Source of the DNA: a virus | Length of the DNA stretch: 64,000 bases | Reading direction: 5' to 3' (one strand) | IMG/VR virus record: IMGVR_UViG_3300021964_012561 | Span: 50,637 to 114,636 of that record | In this document: positions 10,301-17,986 of the stretch, one piece after another | How the letters are laid out: every line of letters starts with the position of its first letter | How positions within the stretch are numbered: the stretch's first letter is position 1 | Notes under the pieces: model-generated | Database searches by the model: none | What the model saw: the letters and a program-made list of their open reading frames with translations, nothing else | What the model was told of the DNA's origin: nothing | Program-made: the position numbers and the translations under genes

Positions 10301-10849
10301 TTGCTATTATCATTAGATATATCCACGTCAATAACTGGGTTTTGTGTTTTCAACAAATGGAATTGCGTGCACATTGGCCACATTGACTTAAGAAAAGAAA
10401 AAGATTTCTTTAAAAAAGTTGACATGGTAAAAGAAAAAATTGAAGAATTGCATAAACAATACGATTTTAAAGAAGTAGCTATAGAAGAAGCATTTCAATC
10501 CTTTGGGCGAGGATTATCTTCTGCTAAGACTCTGTTTACACTGGCAAAATTTAACGGAATCATCCAATATAATGTATTCTCATTAGGAATCCAACCTACT
10601 GTGATTAACGTGAATAACGCAAGAAAGCTTGTTGGGATTAAAGTTAATAAAAAAGACAAGACTAAAAATACAAAAGAACAAGTTTTGGAGCAAGTACAAC
10701 AATTAAATACAACTCTAACATGGCCTAAAAGAATACTTAAAAGTGGCCCTAGAAAAGGTTTAGAAATTTATGATGACTGTTGCTTTGATAGAGCAGATGC
10801 TTGGGTAATTGGAAAAGCACATTTACTTGAAAATAAAAAAACTGCATAG
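10301..10849 (+). CDS. RuvC-like Holliday-junction resolvase
   Basis: The 182-residue protein has the RNase-H fold signature of RuvC-type resolvases. The first acidic residue is in LSLDIST (Asp6), a second acidic site is in VAIEEAF (Glu62), and the closing acidic cluster is CCFDRADAWVIGKAH (Asp163, Asp166). Length matches RuvC (about 170-180 residues). In T4 the junction-resolving enzyme is endonuclease VII, which is unrelated, so a RuvC-type enzyme here would be an alternative for resolving branched replicative DNA before packaging. The start is a TTG one base after the previous stop; no ATG precedes the first catalytic Asp. The primase gene follows after 12 bases. Confidence 0.82.
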   Translation: MLLSLDISTSITGFCVFNKWNCVHIGHIDLRKEKDFFKKVDMVKEKIEELHKQYDFKEVAIEEAFQSFGRGLSSAKTLFTLAKFNGIIQYNVFSLGIQPTVINVNNARKLVGIKVNKKDKTKNTKEQVLEQVQQLNTTLTWPKRILKSGPRKGLEIYDDCCFDRADAWVIGKAHLLENKKTA

Positions 10850-10861
10850 TAAAATAGCAGT

Positions 10862-11818
10862 ATGATTACTGTTAAAGAAAAAATAAGGCTTATTGAATCA
10901 TGTTTTGGTAAGTCTAGGCTGTCTGCTGACAATAAAAATGCCGTTGTGTTTTGCCCAATTTGTAAATCACAAGGTAAAGATAAATTCAAACTAGCCATTG
11001 GTATAGATAAAGGTATGTATCATTGTTGGGTTTGTGAGTCTAAAGGTAAAAATATAGGTCGTTTAGCTTTAAAATATTCAATTCAAAAGAAATCTGCGAC
11101 TGAACTTTATAGTTATTTTAAAACGGATAAAGATGACTTACAAGTACGAATTGAACAAAAAAAGACTGTTGAATTACCTGAAGACTTTAGACTTATTGCA
11201 ACAAGCAGAGGACATTCAGCAAAGATTGCAAGATCTTACCTTGAAAATAGAGGCTTTAAGGAAAAAGATTTCTACCGGTTCAGAGTTGGAATTAGTGAAA
11301 AATACGGATACAAAAACAGAATAATATTTCCTTCGTTCGACAAAGATCAAAATTTAAATTATTATACAGCAAGAACTCACAACTCAGAACAAAAAAGAAG
11401 ATATCAAAATTCAAAAGTTTCTAGAAAAGACGTAATTTTTCGTGAATTTGACATTGATTTTTCAAAAGAATTAATTTTAACAGAAGGTGTTTTTGATTTA
11501 CTAAATTGTCCTGATAACGCTACATGTATTTTAGGTAGCTGGATTGATAAAAATTATGCAATCTTTAAAAAAATTGTGAAAAATAGTACACCTGTTATTT
11601 TGTGCTTCGATGAAGATGCAAAAGCCAAAACACAAAAAATTGCCAAAATGCTTCATGAGTACTGTGTACCGGTAAAAATAACACAACACAAAGGCAAAGA
11701 TTTTGGCGACATGTCAAAAGAAGAAGTAGATTATTGGCTAAAAGAGGCAAAACCTTTTAATAATGTTGATCGAATATCCTATTTAATAAAGACAATTCAA
11801 TCCGGTTCAGTTTTTTAG
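10862..11818 (+). CDS. DnaG-type DNA primase (zinc finger plus Toprim)
   Basis: The 318-residue protein has an N-terminal CHC2-like zinc-binding motif (Cys31-x2-Cys34 and Cys55-x2-Cys58, with His54 beside it). A Toprim core follows, with ILTEGVFDLL carrying Glu208 and Asp212, and LCFDEDAKA carrying Asp250 and Asp252. These are the zinc and metal-binding elements of bacterial and T4 gp61-type primases, which make RNA primers for lagging-strand synthesis with the replicative helicase. The length is close to T4 gp61 (342 residues). The matching helicase begins at 62782. The start ATG is preceded by weak SD-like sequence. Confidence 0.9.
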   Translation: MITVKEKIRLIESCFGKSRLSADNKNAVVFCPICKSQGKDKFKLAIGIDKGMYHCWVCESKGKNIGRLALKYSIQKKSATELYSYFKTDKDDLQVRIEQKKTVELPEDFRLIATSRGHSAKIARSYLENRGFKEKDFYRFRVGISEKYGYKNRIIFPSFDKDQNLNYYTARTHNSEQKRRYQNSKVSRKDVIFREFDIDFSKELILTEGVFDLLNCPDNATCILGSWIDKNYAIFKKIVKNSTPVILCFDEDAKAKTQKIAKMLHEYCVPVKITQHKGKDFGDMSKEEVDYWLKEAKPFNNVDRISYLIKTIQSGSVF

Positions 11819-11827
11819 AGAGGTTTT

Positions 11828-12436
11828 ATGAAATTAAATCGATTACAATTAAGAAAAATAATTTTACAAGAAATTCAAAGTTCAATAGACGAAGAGATAA
11901 TATTTGCAAAAGATGGTTATTTAAACTATGGCATGCAATCTCAACATGATCAAGGCCATGTATATAGATCTAAATGTTCTGAATGTGGCTCAAAAATGTA
12001 TGAAGGTGACAAAGTTTGTGAACAATGTGGTTATTCTATGGCAGAAGAAGAAACACGCAAAGAATACATAAGCGAGGGTGCTTGTGGCGGTTGTGGATCA
12101 TGTAGTACTTGCGGCGAAGATGACGGATCAGATTATTCAATAGATACAATGGGAATGGTAGGGGACGCATTACATGCTTTAAATGACGCAGGTTACAATG
12201 TTGATGCAACAAAAAGAAAAGACTATAAAATAGGTAATCATAAAATATTTAAAGGGTCGTATATGGCAAAAAGTCACCTATACAAAGTCAATAAATATTC
12301 AGAAAAGCTTTACCATATGATACCAGACGGTCATAATCTTGAAGACTGGATGAGAACAAAATTAGCACAAATAGCTGATGACATTGGTGAAGTTTATCAC
12401 GCATTAGATCATGATATATTTGAGGGTGATGTATAA
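11828..12436 (+). CDS. Zinc-ribbon protein with putative capsid-targeting N terminus
   Basis: The 202-residue protein begins MKLNRLQLRKIILQE, one of the recurrent basic amphipathic leaders in this genome. Residues about 55-73 form a zinc ribbon (CSECG then CEQCG). A second Cys-rich patch, CGGCGSCSTCG, follows near residue 90. The C-terminal 60 residues (AKSHLYKVNKYSEKLYHMI then DWMRTKLAQIADDIGEVY) look like a compact helical domain that I recall from other marine T4-like phage proteins with similar leaders. A possible prohead-protease site is IDE or LQE near residues 15-22. Packaging in the virion is inference. The stop is immediately followed by the ATG of the PAP2-Fic gene. Confidence 0.65.
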   Translation: MKLNRLQLRKIILQEIQSSIDEEIIFAKDGYLNYGMQSQHDQGHVYRSKCSECGSKMYEGDKVCEQCGYSMAEEETRKEYISEGACGGCGSCSTCGEDDGSDYSIDTMGMVGDALHALNDAGYNVDATKRKDYKIGNHKIFKGSYMAKSHLYKVNKYSEKLYHMIPDGHNLEDWMRTKLAQIADDIGEVYHALDHDIFEGDV

Positions 12437-13711
12437 ATGCCTTATTTACTCCAGGATCTTTTTGAAGAAACAAAAAATCACGGAATAAGAAAAAAAGATA
12501 AAAAAAGAATGGCAAGATCTTGTAAATACATTAAAAATTACAAGCTGCTACCTGAATTAAAGTGCCCAGATCCAACGAGTAAATTGCATAAACAAGACGT
12601 AGAAGAATTGCTTAGCTACTATCATAATCCAACACTTCCTGAAAAGTTCTTAACTAAGTCTCATGAGTCTGTTAAAAAGTTATTTAAAGATTATTGTAAA
12701 GACAACAATTTAAAGCCCAGCTGGAAACAAATTGATGATTATAAAAAAGATGTAAGTACAATAATTTCACACTTAAAATACAGACATAATAGACCTAGGC
12801 CAAAAGAATTTTTAGGTGAAGAATACGATGAAATTAGTGACATGTTTAATCCTTCATTTCCTAGCGGTCATACAGCTTCTGCATATTTTTTTGCTGAAAT
12901 GTTATCTTGCATTTATGAAAATCATAGGCAAGAATTAAAAAAATTAGCACGTTTAATAGGACAATCTAGGCTTGAAAATGGAGTACATTTCCCATCAGAC
13001 ATTCTTTATGGACGTTTTATTGGAGAAACATTAGCGGGATTATGTAAAGAACAAGGGCTACATAAAGATTTAATTGACTTTGAGCTTAAGAAAAACGATA
13101 CAAAAAATTGTAAAGAGTATCTACTTAATAAATTCAAAGATCCTGAACAATTAAAGAATAACATTACTGAATTTATCATACGATCAAATGAAATAGAAAA
13201 AATTAATGTAGATTATCAAGAATGCATTAATGCTGTTGATAACTTTTTATCAGGATATCGACTAGAGAAATGCTCTAAAAATAAAGATATTATGTCACAT
13301 TTAAAAGGCATTGTCGTTGCTCACAAATTACACCCTATTGATAATCCGTATAAAATGATTTTAGTTCATAAGGCTTTTGATAAATCTTGTTTAGACAAAG
13401 GCAGCCCAGGAGAACTAAGGTTTGAGCAAGGTTTTTCAAGTACATCAGGTAATAAGTACGCATCACCTGAAAAAATAATTCCTTATTTGACAAAAATTAA
13501 CAATCATAAAAATGATTATGTCAAACACATTTTGTATGAATGGGTTCATCCATTTAATGACGGTAATGGAAGGTCTGGCAGGATTATTTTACTCTGCAAT
13601 TCAGATTTTGACTTTGACAACGTTTTAGATTTTTGTGGTGACAATTACATTAGTTACATTGTTGATTACATTAACCACTTTAAAGATTTAAATAAGTTAT
13701 TATTTGTGTAA
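12437..13711 (+). CDS. PAP2 phosphatase-Fic domain fusion protein
   Basis: The 424-residue protein joins two enzyme domains. Residues about 105-205 carry the complete PAP2/class A acid phosphatase signature: K-x6-RP (Lys114 to Pro122), PSGH (142-145) and SR-x5-H-x3-D (Ser177, Arg178, His184, Asp188). No membrane segments flank it, so it looks like a soluble acid-phosphatase-type enzyme rather than a lipid phosphatase. Residues about 255-424 form a Fic domain with GELRFEQ and the active loop HPFNDGNGRSGR (His371 to Arg382), the motif that transfers AMP or another nucleotide to target proteins. I saw no clear inhibitory (S/T)-x3-E-(G/N) helix. The pairing in a phage protein is unusual; modification of host proteins or metabolites is inference. 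Confidence 0.85.
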   Translation: MPYLLQDLFEETKNHGIRKKDKKRMARSCKYIKNYKLLPELKCPDPTSKLHKQDVEELLSYYHNPTLPEKFLTKSHESVKKLFKDYCKDNNLKPSWKQIDDYKKDVSTIISHLKYRHNRPRPKEFLGEEYDEISDMFNPSFPSGHTASAYFFAEMLSCIYENHRQELKKLARLIGQSRLENGVHFPSDILYGRFIGETLAGLCKEQGLHKDLIDFELKKNDTKNCKEYLLNKFKDPEQLKNNITEFIIRSNEIEKINVDYQECINAVDNFLSGYRLEKCSKNKDIMSHLKGIVVAHKLHPIDNPYKMILVHKAFDKSCLDKGSPGELRFEQGFSSTSGNKYASPEKIIPYLTKINNHKNDYVKHILYEWVHPFNDGNGRSGRIILLCNSDFDFDNVLDFCGDNYISYIVDYINHFKDLNKLLFV

Positions 13712-13734
13712 GTTTTAAAATTTTTGGTTATAAT
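13704..13734 (+). promoter_or_regulatory. Candidate sigma70-type promoter before 13758
   Basis: A perfect TATAAT lies at 13729-13734, 23 bases upstream of the gene start at 13758. A partial -35, TTGTGT, lies at 13704-13709, with a 19-base spacer that is longer than the optimum. It sits in a short AT-rich intergenic gap after the PAP2-Fic gene, and an AAAGGG Shine-Dalgarno sequence follows. The match is suggestive only. Confidence 0.4.
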
Positions 13735-13757
13735 AATAACAACTAAAGGGTGTAATT

Positions 13758-14159
13758 ATGGCTAAAATTAAAAGAAGCATATTAAAAGATATTAAAAAAG
13801 CTGCTCGTGAAATTAAAAATCAAGAAGCTAAAGAAAATAAGTCAGAAAATAAACCGCAGTACCAAACTCAACTATCTTATGGTCAAAGACGTCAAATAAG
13901 AGAAGAAGCTTTTAATGACCATAAAGTTAAAGTAACATGGAATATTCATCCTGGTGACTTAGTTAAGATTAAAGCTAGCGCCTCACCAACTGGCGCTGCC
14001 ATATATGGCTTGGTAACATGGGGTATTAAAGAAACAATTCAAAGAGCACCATATTTAGGACACCAAAAAAGCCTGTCTTGGTATGATAGTAAAATTAGAG
14101 TAATGTCACCAGCTGGTTATTATTTTTGTGTAGCTAGCGGAATGATTGTAATTAGTTAA
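13758..14159 (+). CDS. Small basic protein with SH3-like C terminus
   Basis: The 133-residue product has a Lys/Arg-rich helical N-terminal half (residues 1-55). The C-terminal half (GDLVKIKAS, then a glycine-rich segment and SKIRVMSPAGYYFCVAS) has the strand pattern of a small SH3- or KOW-like barrel. Such folds often bind nucleic acid or protein partners. It lies between the PAP2-Fic gene and the Mre11-Rad50 fusion, 8 bases before the latter, and could be co-expressed with it. I do not recognise the family and assign no function. Confidence 0.5.
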   Translation: MAKIKRSILKDIKKAAREIKNQEAKENKSENKPQYQTQLSYGQRRQIREEAFNDHKVKVTWNIHPGDLVKIKASASPTGAAIYGLVTWGIKETIQRAPYLGHQKSLSWYDSKIRVMSPAGYYFCVASGMIVIS

Positions 14160-14167
14160 GGAGAAAC

Positions 14168-17100
14168 ATGAGAATAATTCATATTGCTGATGTACATTGG
14201 CGAGGTTTGTCGCGCCACGAAGAATACATTTTAGCGTTTAAAGATTTTTTTAAAAAAGCAAAAGCTTTAAAACCTGATGTAATTTACATTGGTGGTGACA
14301 TTGTTCATTCTAAAACACAAGGAATATCACCAGAATTAATTCAATGTTTATCTTGGTGGTTTAATGAAATGGCTAAGGTAGCACCAACGCATGTTATTTT
14401 AGGTAATCATGATGGATTAATCTTAAACAAGGATAGACAAGATACGATATCACCTATTATTAAAGCCCTTAACAATCCAAATATTTACCTTTATAAAGAA
14501 AGCGGAAGTTATGAAATTTTAAACCATCCTGGTTATTATTGGCATGTTTTTTCTTGTTTTGATGAAAAAGGTTGGGACAATGTAAAACCAAAAGAAGATT
14601 CTGTCAATATTGCTTTATACCATGGTGCTGCATACGGCTCTTTAACAGATACAGACTGGCAATTAGAAGGCGAAATATCAAAAGGAATGTTTAAGGGTTT
14701 TGATTTTGCGCTTTTAGGTGACATTCATAAACGTCAATTTCTTAACGAAGAAAAAACTGTGGCCTATTGTGGTTCTACTATACAACAGAATTATGGAGAA
14801 ACCATCGATAAAGGTTTTTTATGTTGGGATATTAGAGGTAAAGGGGACTTTGATGTAGAGTTTCACAGAGTTCAACCAGTACATCCTTTCTATACAGTTG
14901 AATGGTTAGGTAGCGTTGAAGAAACACTTGATTATTGTGAAAACTTACCTAGGCAATCAAAAATAAGAATACGAGCTGACAACTTTATTTCACAATCAGA
15001 TACGCGAAGGTTAAGAAAACTACTTAAAAAATCTTTAAATGCTGCTGAGGTTGTATATAAAATCGATTCTAAGTTTGATGCTGAACATGTTGTTGACGAA
15101 ACAAATAAAAATGCAATAAATCTTCGTAATGCTGACATCCACAAAGATCTTTTAAGGAATTATTATGCAACACAGAATCTATTAAAAGAAGATTGGCAAA
15201 AAATAGATGATTTGGTAGAAAAATATGTAGATCAGCTAGGTGGAGCTGAAGACGGTAGAAATATAAAATGGACAATAGATGAATTGAGGTTTGACAATGC
15301 ATTTTCATACGGGAAAGATAATTACATTAATTTTAAATCGTTACCAGGAATTACAGGTATTTTTGGCAGAAACGCAAGAGGAAAGTCATCTATTATTGGA
15401 ACAGTTGCCTATTCTCTTTTTAACACTTCTGATCGAGGTTCAATAAAAAATCTTCACCTTATTAATACACGCTATAATAACTGCAAGGCTGAAATTGACA
15501 TTACTATTAATGGTATACCACATCGCATTGTTCGTCAAACTGTCAAAAAGGTAACTAGGAAGAACGTGTGGGCACCTACAACACTTAAGTTTTATCGATT
15601 AGATAAATATGGTGAAATAGTAGAAGACCTCACAGATGAACAACGTCGTGAAACAGAAAAGATAGTCAGAAAAAAGATAGGAACTGCAGAAGAGTTTTTA
15701 ATGACATCTTTAGCTTCTCAAGGTGAAATGAATACTTTTGTAAAGGAAAAAGCTGCAGCAAGAAAGCTGCATTTAGCTAATTTTCTTGACTTAGGTGTAT
15801 TTGATAAGCTTTATGACATGGTTAAAAAAGATTCAAATGAGCTTAGATCTCGTGCTAATGCGTTGTCAGGCGAAAATTGGCAACAAAAAATAGATAAAAG
15901 CCAGCAGAGAATAGACGAATACCTTAAAAAGAAAGCTTTTAAAGAATTAGAAATTTCTGGTGCTAAAAAGAAACTAAAGGAGCTTAACAAAGAATATCAT
16001 AAAAACGATACTGCTGATTTAATTGAAGAAAAAACCATTAAAAATCTTCATTATGAATTAATTGACATTGATAACAAAAACAAAGAGTTTGAAAAATTAC
16101 AAAAAGCAGTCGTTGAAAGTATTCTAGAAAAAGAAAACAAAATTAAAAAAATAGAAGATTTTCTAAAAACTATTAATATCGATGACATTAGATCAAAAAG
16201 AGATGCAAAAAATAAAATAGAAAGAGATCTGACAGAACTTCAAGGCTTGTACAATTTAGAAAAAAGAGAATTAGAAATTATTAAAAAGTCTGTTTCTAAG
16301 TTATCTGAAGTTCCTTGTGGTGACCGGTTTCCATCATGTAAGTTTATTAAAGAATCTCATCGCAATAAGAAAAAATTAGAAATACAAGAAAAGAAAGTAA
16401 CATTATTAAGTGTAAAACTAGATGACATTGCTGAATCATTTCAGATATATAGTAAAGATAATTTAGATGCGAAGATTAGTAAATATAATAAACTAATTCA
16501 AAGAAAATCAGAGCTAATAACAGACGTTTCTGATGTTCGCATACAAATAAGTCAATATGGTCAAAAAATAGAAAGATTAAATGACTTGTATGACGAAAAA
16601 CATCAAGTGTTTATTAATCTTAAAGAAAAGTATGATTTACAAGAAGTTGACGATCAAATAACTGAATTAAACAAACAAATTAAGGCAACTGAAAAATTAA
16701 TTAAAGCTCACGAAATATCTTTAACAAACATAATTCAACAATTAGCAAATTATAAAGCAAATTTTAAGCTTTATACAAAGCAAAAAAACGAATACGATAA
16801 AGCAAATGGTCAATTAAAAACATATGATATGATTGCTCAAGCTGTTTCAAGAAGAGGCATACCTGTTCAAATTATACATTCACTTCTTCCTAAAATTAAT
16901 GCTGAAATTGCTAAAATTTTAAATGGTGTTGTAGGTTTTGTTGTTGAATTAGAAGCTGACTTGGAATCAAACGCAATGGACATCTATATTAACTATGGTG
17001 ATTCTCGTCGTATAATAGAGTTAGGTTCAGGAATGGAAAAAATGATGGCATCTTTAGCGATACGTGTAGCATTGATTAATTGTTCTACACTTCCAAAAAC

Positions 17101-17299
17101 AAATATGTTAATGATCGACGAAGGCTTTGGTGCGTTAGACGAAACCAATCTAGAGTCTTGCGGAAAACTTTTGCAATCTCTTAAAAAGTGGTTTAAAAAC
17201 ATACTTATTATTTCTCATATTGATGCAATTAAAGATGTTGTTGACAACACTATAGAAATTAGGAAAAACGGAGTTGACTCTTATGTTTACCAACAATAA
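14168..17299 (+). CDS. One-chain Mre11-Rad50 (gp47-gp46 / SbcD-SbcC) nuclease
   Basis: The 1043-residue protein is a fusion of the recombination nuclease and its ATPase, which are two separate genes (47 and 46) in T4. Residues 1-350 are the Mre11/SbcD metallophosphatase: DVH (8-10), GGD (42-44), GNHD (79-82), His152 and GDIH (184-187). Residues 360-1043 are the Rad50/SbcC half: Walker A GRNARGKS (400-407), the Q-loop in TSLASQGE (near 519), a long coiled coil, the ABC signature ELGSGMEKMM (951-960), Walker B MLMIDEGFG (980-988) and a His at 1017. The hook in the coiled coil is Cys717-x6-Cys724 rather than the usual Cys-x2-Cys. The role is end resection for recombination-dependent replication and host-DNA degradation. 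An AAGGAG SD precedes the ATG. Confidence 0.92.
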   Translation: MRIIHIADVHWRGLSRHEEYILAFKDFFKKAKALKPDVIYIGGDIVHSKTQGISPELIQCLSWWFNEMAKVAPTHVILGNHDGLILNKDRQDTISPIIKALNNPNIYLYKESGSYEILNHPGYYWHVFSCFDEKGWDNVKPKEDSVNIALYHGAAYGSLTDTDWQLEGEISKGMFKGFDFALLGDIHKRQFLNEEKTVAYCGSTIQQNYGETIDKGFLCWDIRGKGDFDVEFHRVQPVHPFYTVEWLGSVEETLDYCENLPRQSKIRIRADNFISQSDTRRLRKLLKKSLNAAEVVYKIDSKFDAEHVVDETNKNAINLRNADIHKDLLRNYYATQNLLKEDWQKIDDLVEKYVDQLGGAEDGRNIKWTIDELRFDNAFSYGKDNYINFKSLPGITGIFGRNARGKSSIIGTVAYSLFNTSDRGSIKNLHLINTRYNNCKAEIDITINGIPHRIVRQTVKKVTRKNVWAPTTLKFYRLDKYGEIVEDLTDEQRRETEKIVRKKIGTAEEFLMTSLASQGEMNTFVKEKAAARKLHLANFLDLGVFDKLYDMVKKDSNELRSRANALSGENWQQKIDKSQQRIDEYLKKKAFKELEISGAKKKLKELNKEYHKNDTADLIEEKTIKNLHYELIDIDNKNKEFEKLQKAVVESILEKENKIKKIEDFLKTINIDDIRSKRDAKNKIERDLTELQGLYNLEKRELEIIKKSVSKLSEVPCGDRFPSCKFIKESHRNKKKLEIQEKKVTLLSVKLDDIAESFQIYSKDNLDAKISKYNKLIQRKSELITDVSDVRIQISQYGQKIERLNDLYDEKHQVFINLKEKYDLQEVDDQITELNKQIKATEKLIKAHEISLTNIIQQLANYKANFKLYTKQKNEYDKANGQLKTYDMIAQAVSRRGIPVQIIHSLLPKINAEIAKILNGVVGFVVELEADLESNAMDIYINYGDSRRIIELGSGMEKMMASLAIRVALINCSTLPKTNMLMIDEGFGALDETNLESCGKLLQSLKKWFKNILIISHIDAIKDVVDNTIEIRKNGVDSYVYQQ

Positions 17300-17543
17300 G
17301 ATAGTTTTTATTGACAAAACAAAAGAAAAAGATAACTTTTTTTGTGAAATTTGTAGCTATTCATTAATTACAAAAGAAGATTTTGACACAAATGAAAAAT
17401 ATGATTGTTGTTATAATTGTTTCTTAAAATTCATAGAAAGTAGAAAAAAAGAATGGTTAGCAGGTTGGAGGCCCTCCAAAGATCAGTTAAGCAGCTATTT
17501 AAAAGAAAGAAAACAAATTTCTGAAAAGATAATTAAGATTTAA
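17283..17543 (+). CDS. Small zinc-finger protein
   Basis: I choose the ATG at 17283 because GGAG at 17270-17273 is properly spaced from it. It gives an 86-residue protein overlapping the end of the Mre11-Rad50 gene by 17 bases. It carries a C-x2-C (CEICSYS) followed about 20 residues later by CCYNC, a treble-clef or ribbon-like zinc site, then a basic helical tail with a WLAGWRPS motif. Small zinc proteins of this type often bind nucleic acids or larger phage enzymes. The function is unknown. Confidence 0.6.
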   Translation: MFTNNKIVFIDKTKEKDNFFCEICSYSLITKEDFDTNEKYDCCYNCFLKFIESRKKEWLAGWRPSKDQLSSYLKERKQISEKIIKI

Positions 17544-17554
17544 AAGGAGAAAAA

Positions 17555-17986
17555 ATGGCACTAAATTTTAAAGAAATTAACATATTAGGAAACATTACAA
17601 ACGATACATACGGAAAAGGATCTACAAATTACAATGAAGAGCACAGTAGTAGATACACACATGCTAGTCAAACACTTTCTTCTGTTGTTACAAAGTCTTC
17701 CCTTCAAGGAGACGTATTAACTGTGACTAGTTTGACTGTCGTTAATCTTTCTCATATTCACACACAACATCAAGAAATAGCAAAATGTGAAAATGAGTTA
17801 AATCAGTATATTAAAAAGTATGTCTCGAATATTAAGAAAGAATTTAAAAAGAAAGAAAATGCAGGTCGGGCTTTAAAATGCAAGCAAATTAAAGATTCTG
17901 AAAGAAATTCTGTTGAAATGATTAATCATTATGCAGAAAATAGACGAGCTATTGTAAGAAGGTCAATTGATTTTGAGGTGGGTTAA
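17555..17986 (+). CDS. Unknown protein immediately before TerL
   Basis: The 143-residue protein follows an AAAGGAG SD. The N-terminal part is Ser/Thr-rich and strand-like. The C-terminal half is helical and highly charged (NELNQYIKKYVSNIKKEFKKK). Its stop codon directly abuts the TTG start of the large terminase, the position held in T4 by the small terminase gene 16. However, I see no clear helix-turn-helix or other small-terminase mark, and the length (T4 gp16 is 164 residues) is the only further support. It may be the small terminase or an unrelated conserved virion protein. Confidence 0.5.
   Translation: MALNFKEINILGNITNDTYGKGSTNYNEEHSSRYTHASQTLSSVVTKSSLQGDVLTVTSLTVVNLSHIHTQHQEIAKCENELNQYIKKYVSNIKKEFKKKENAGRALKCKQIKDSERNSVEMINHYAENRRAIVRRSIDFEVG

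Noticed and set aside
11133-11324. Small frame inside the primase gene
   Set aside because: It is out of frame inside an intact primase with zinc and Toprim motifs; no independent start signals.
12437-13711. Doc-type toxin kinase reading of the Fic domain
   Set aside because: The loop is HPFNDGNGRSGR with GNGR and a second Arg, the AMPylator form; Doc kinases have a degenerate NK/GNK-type loop.
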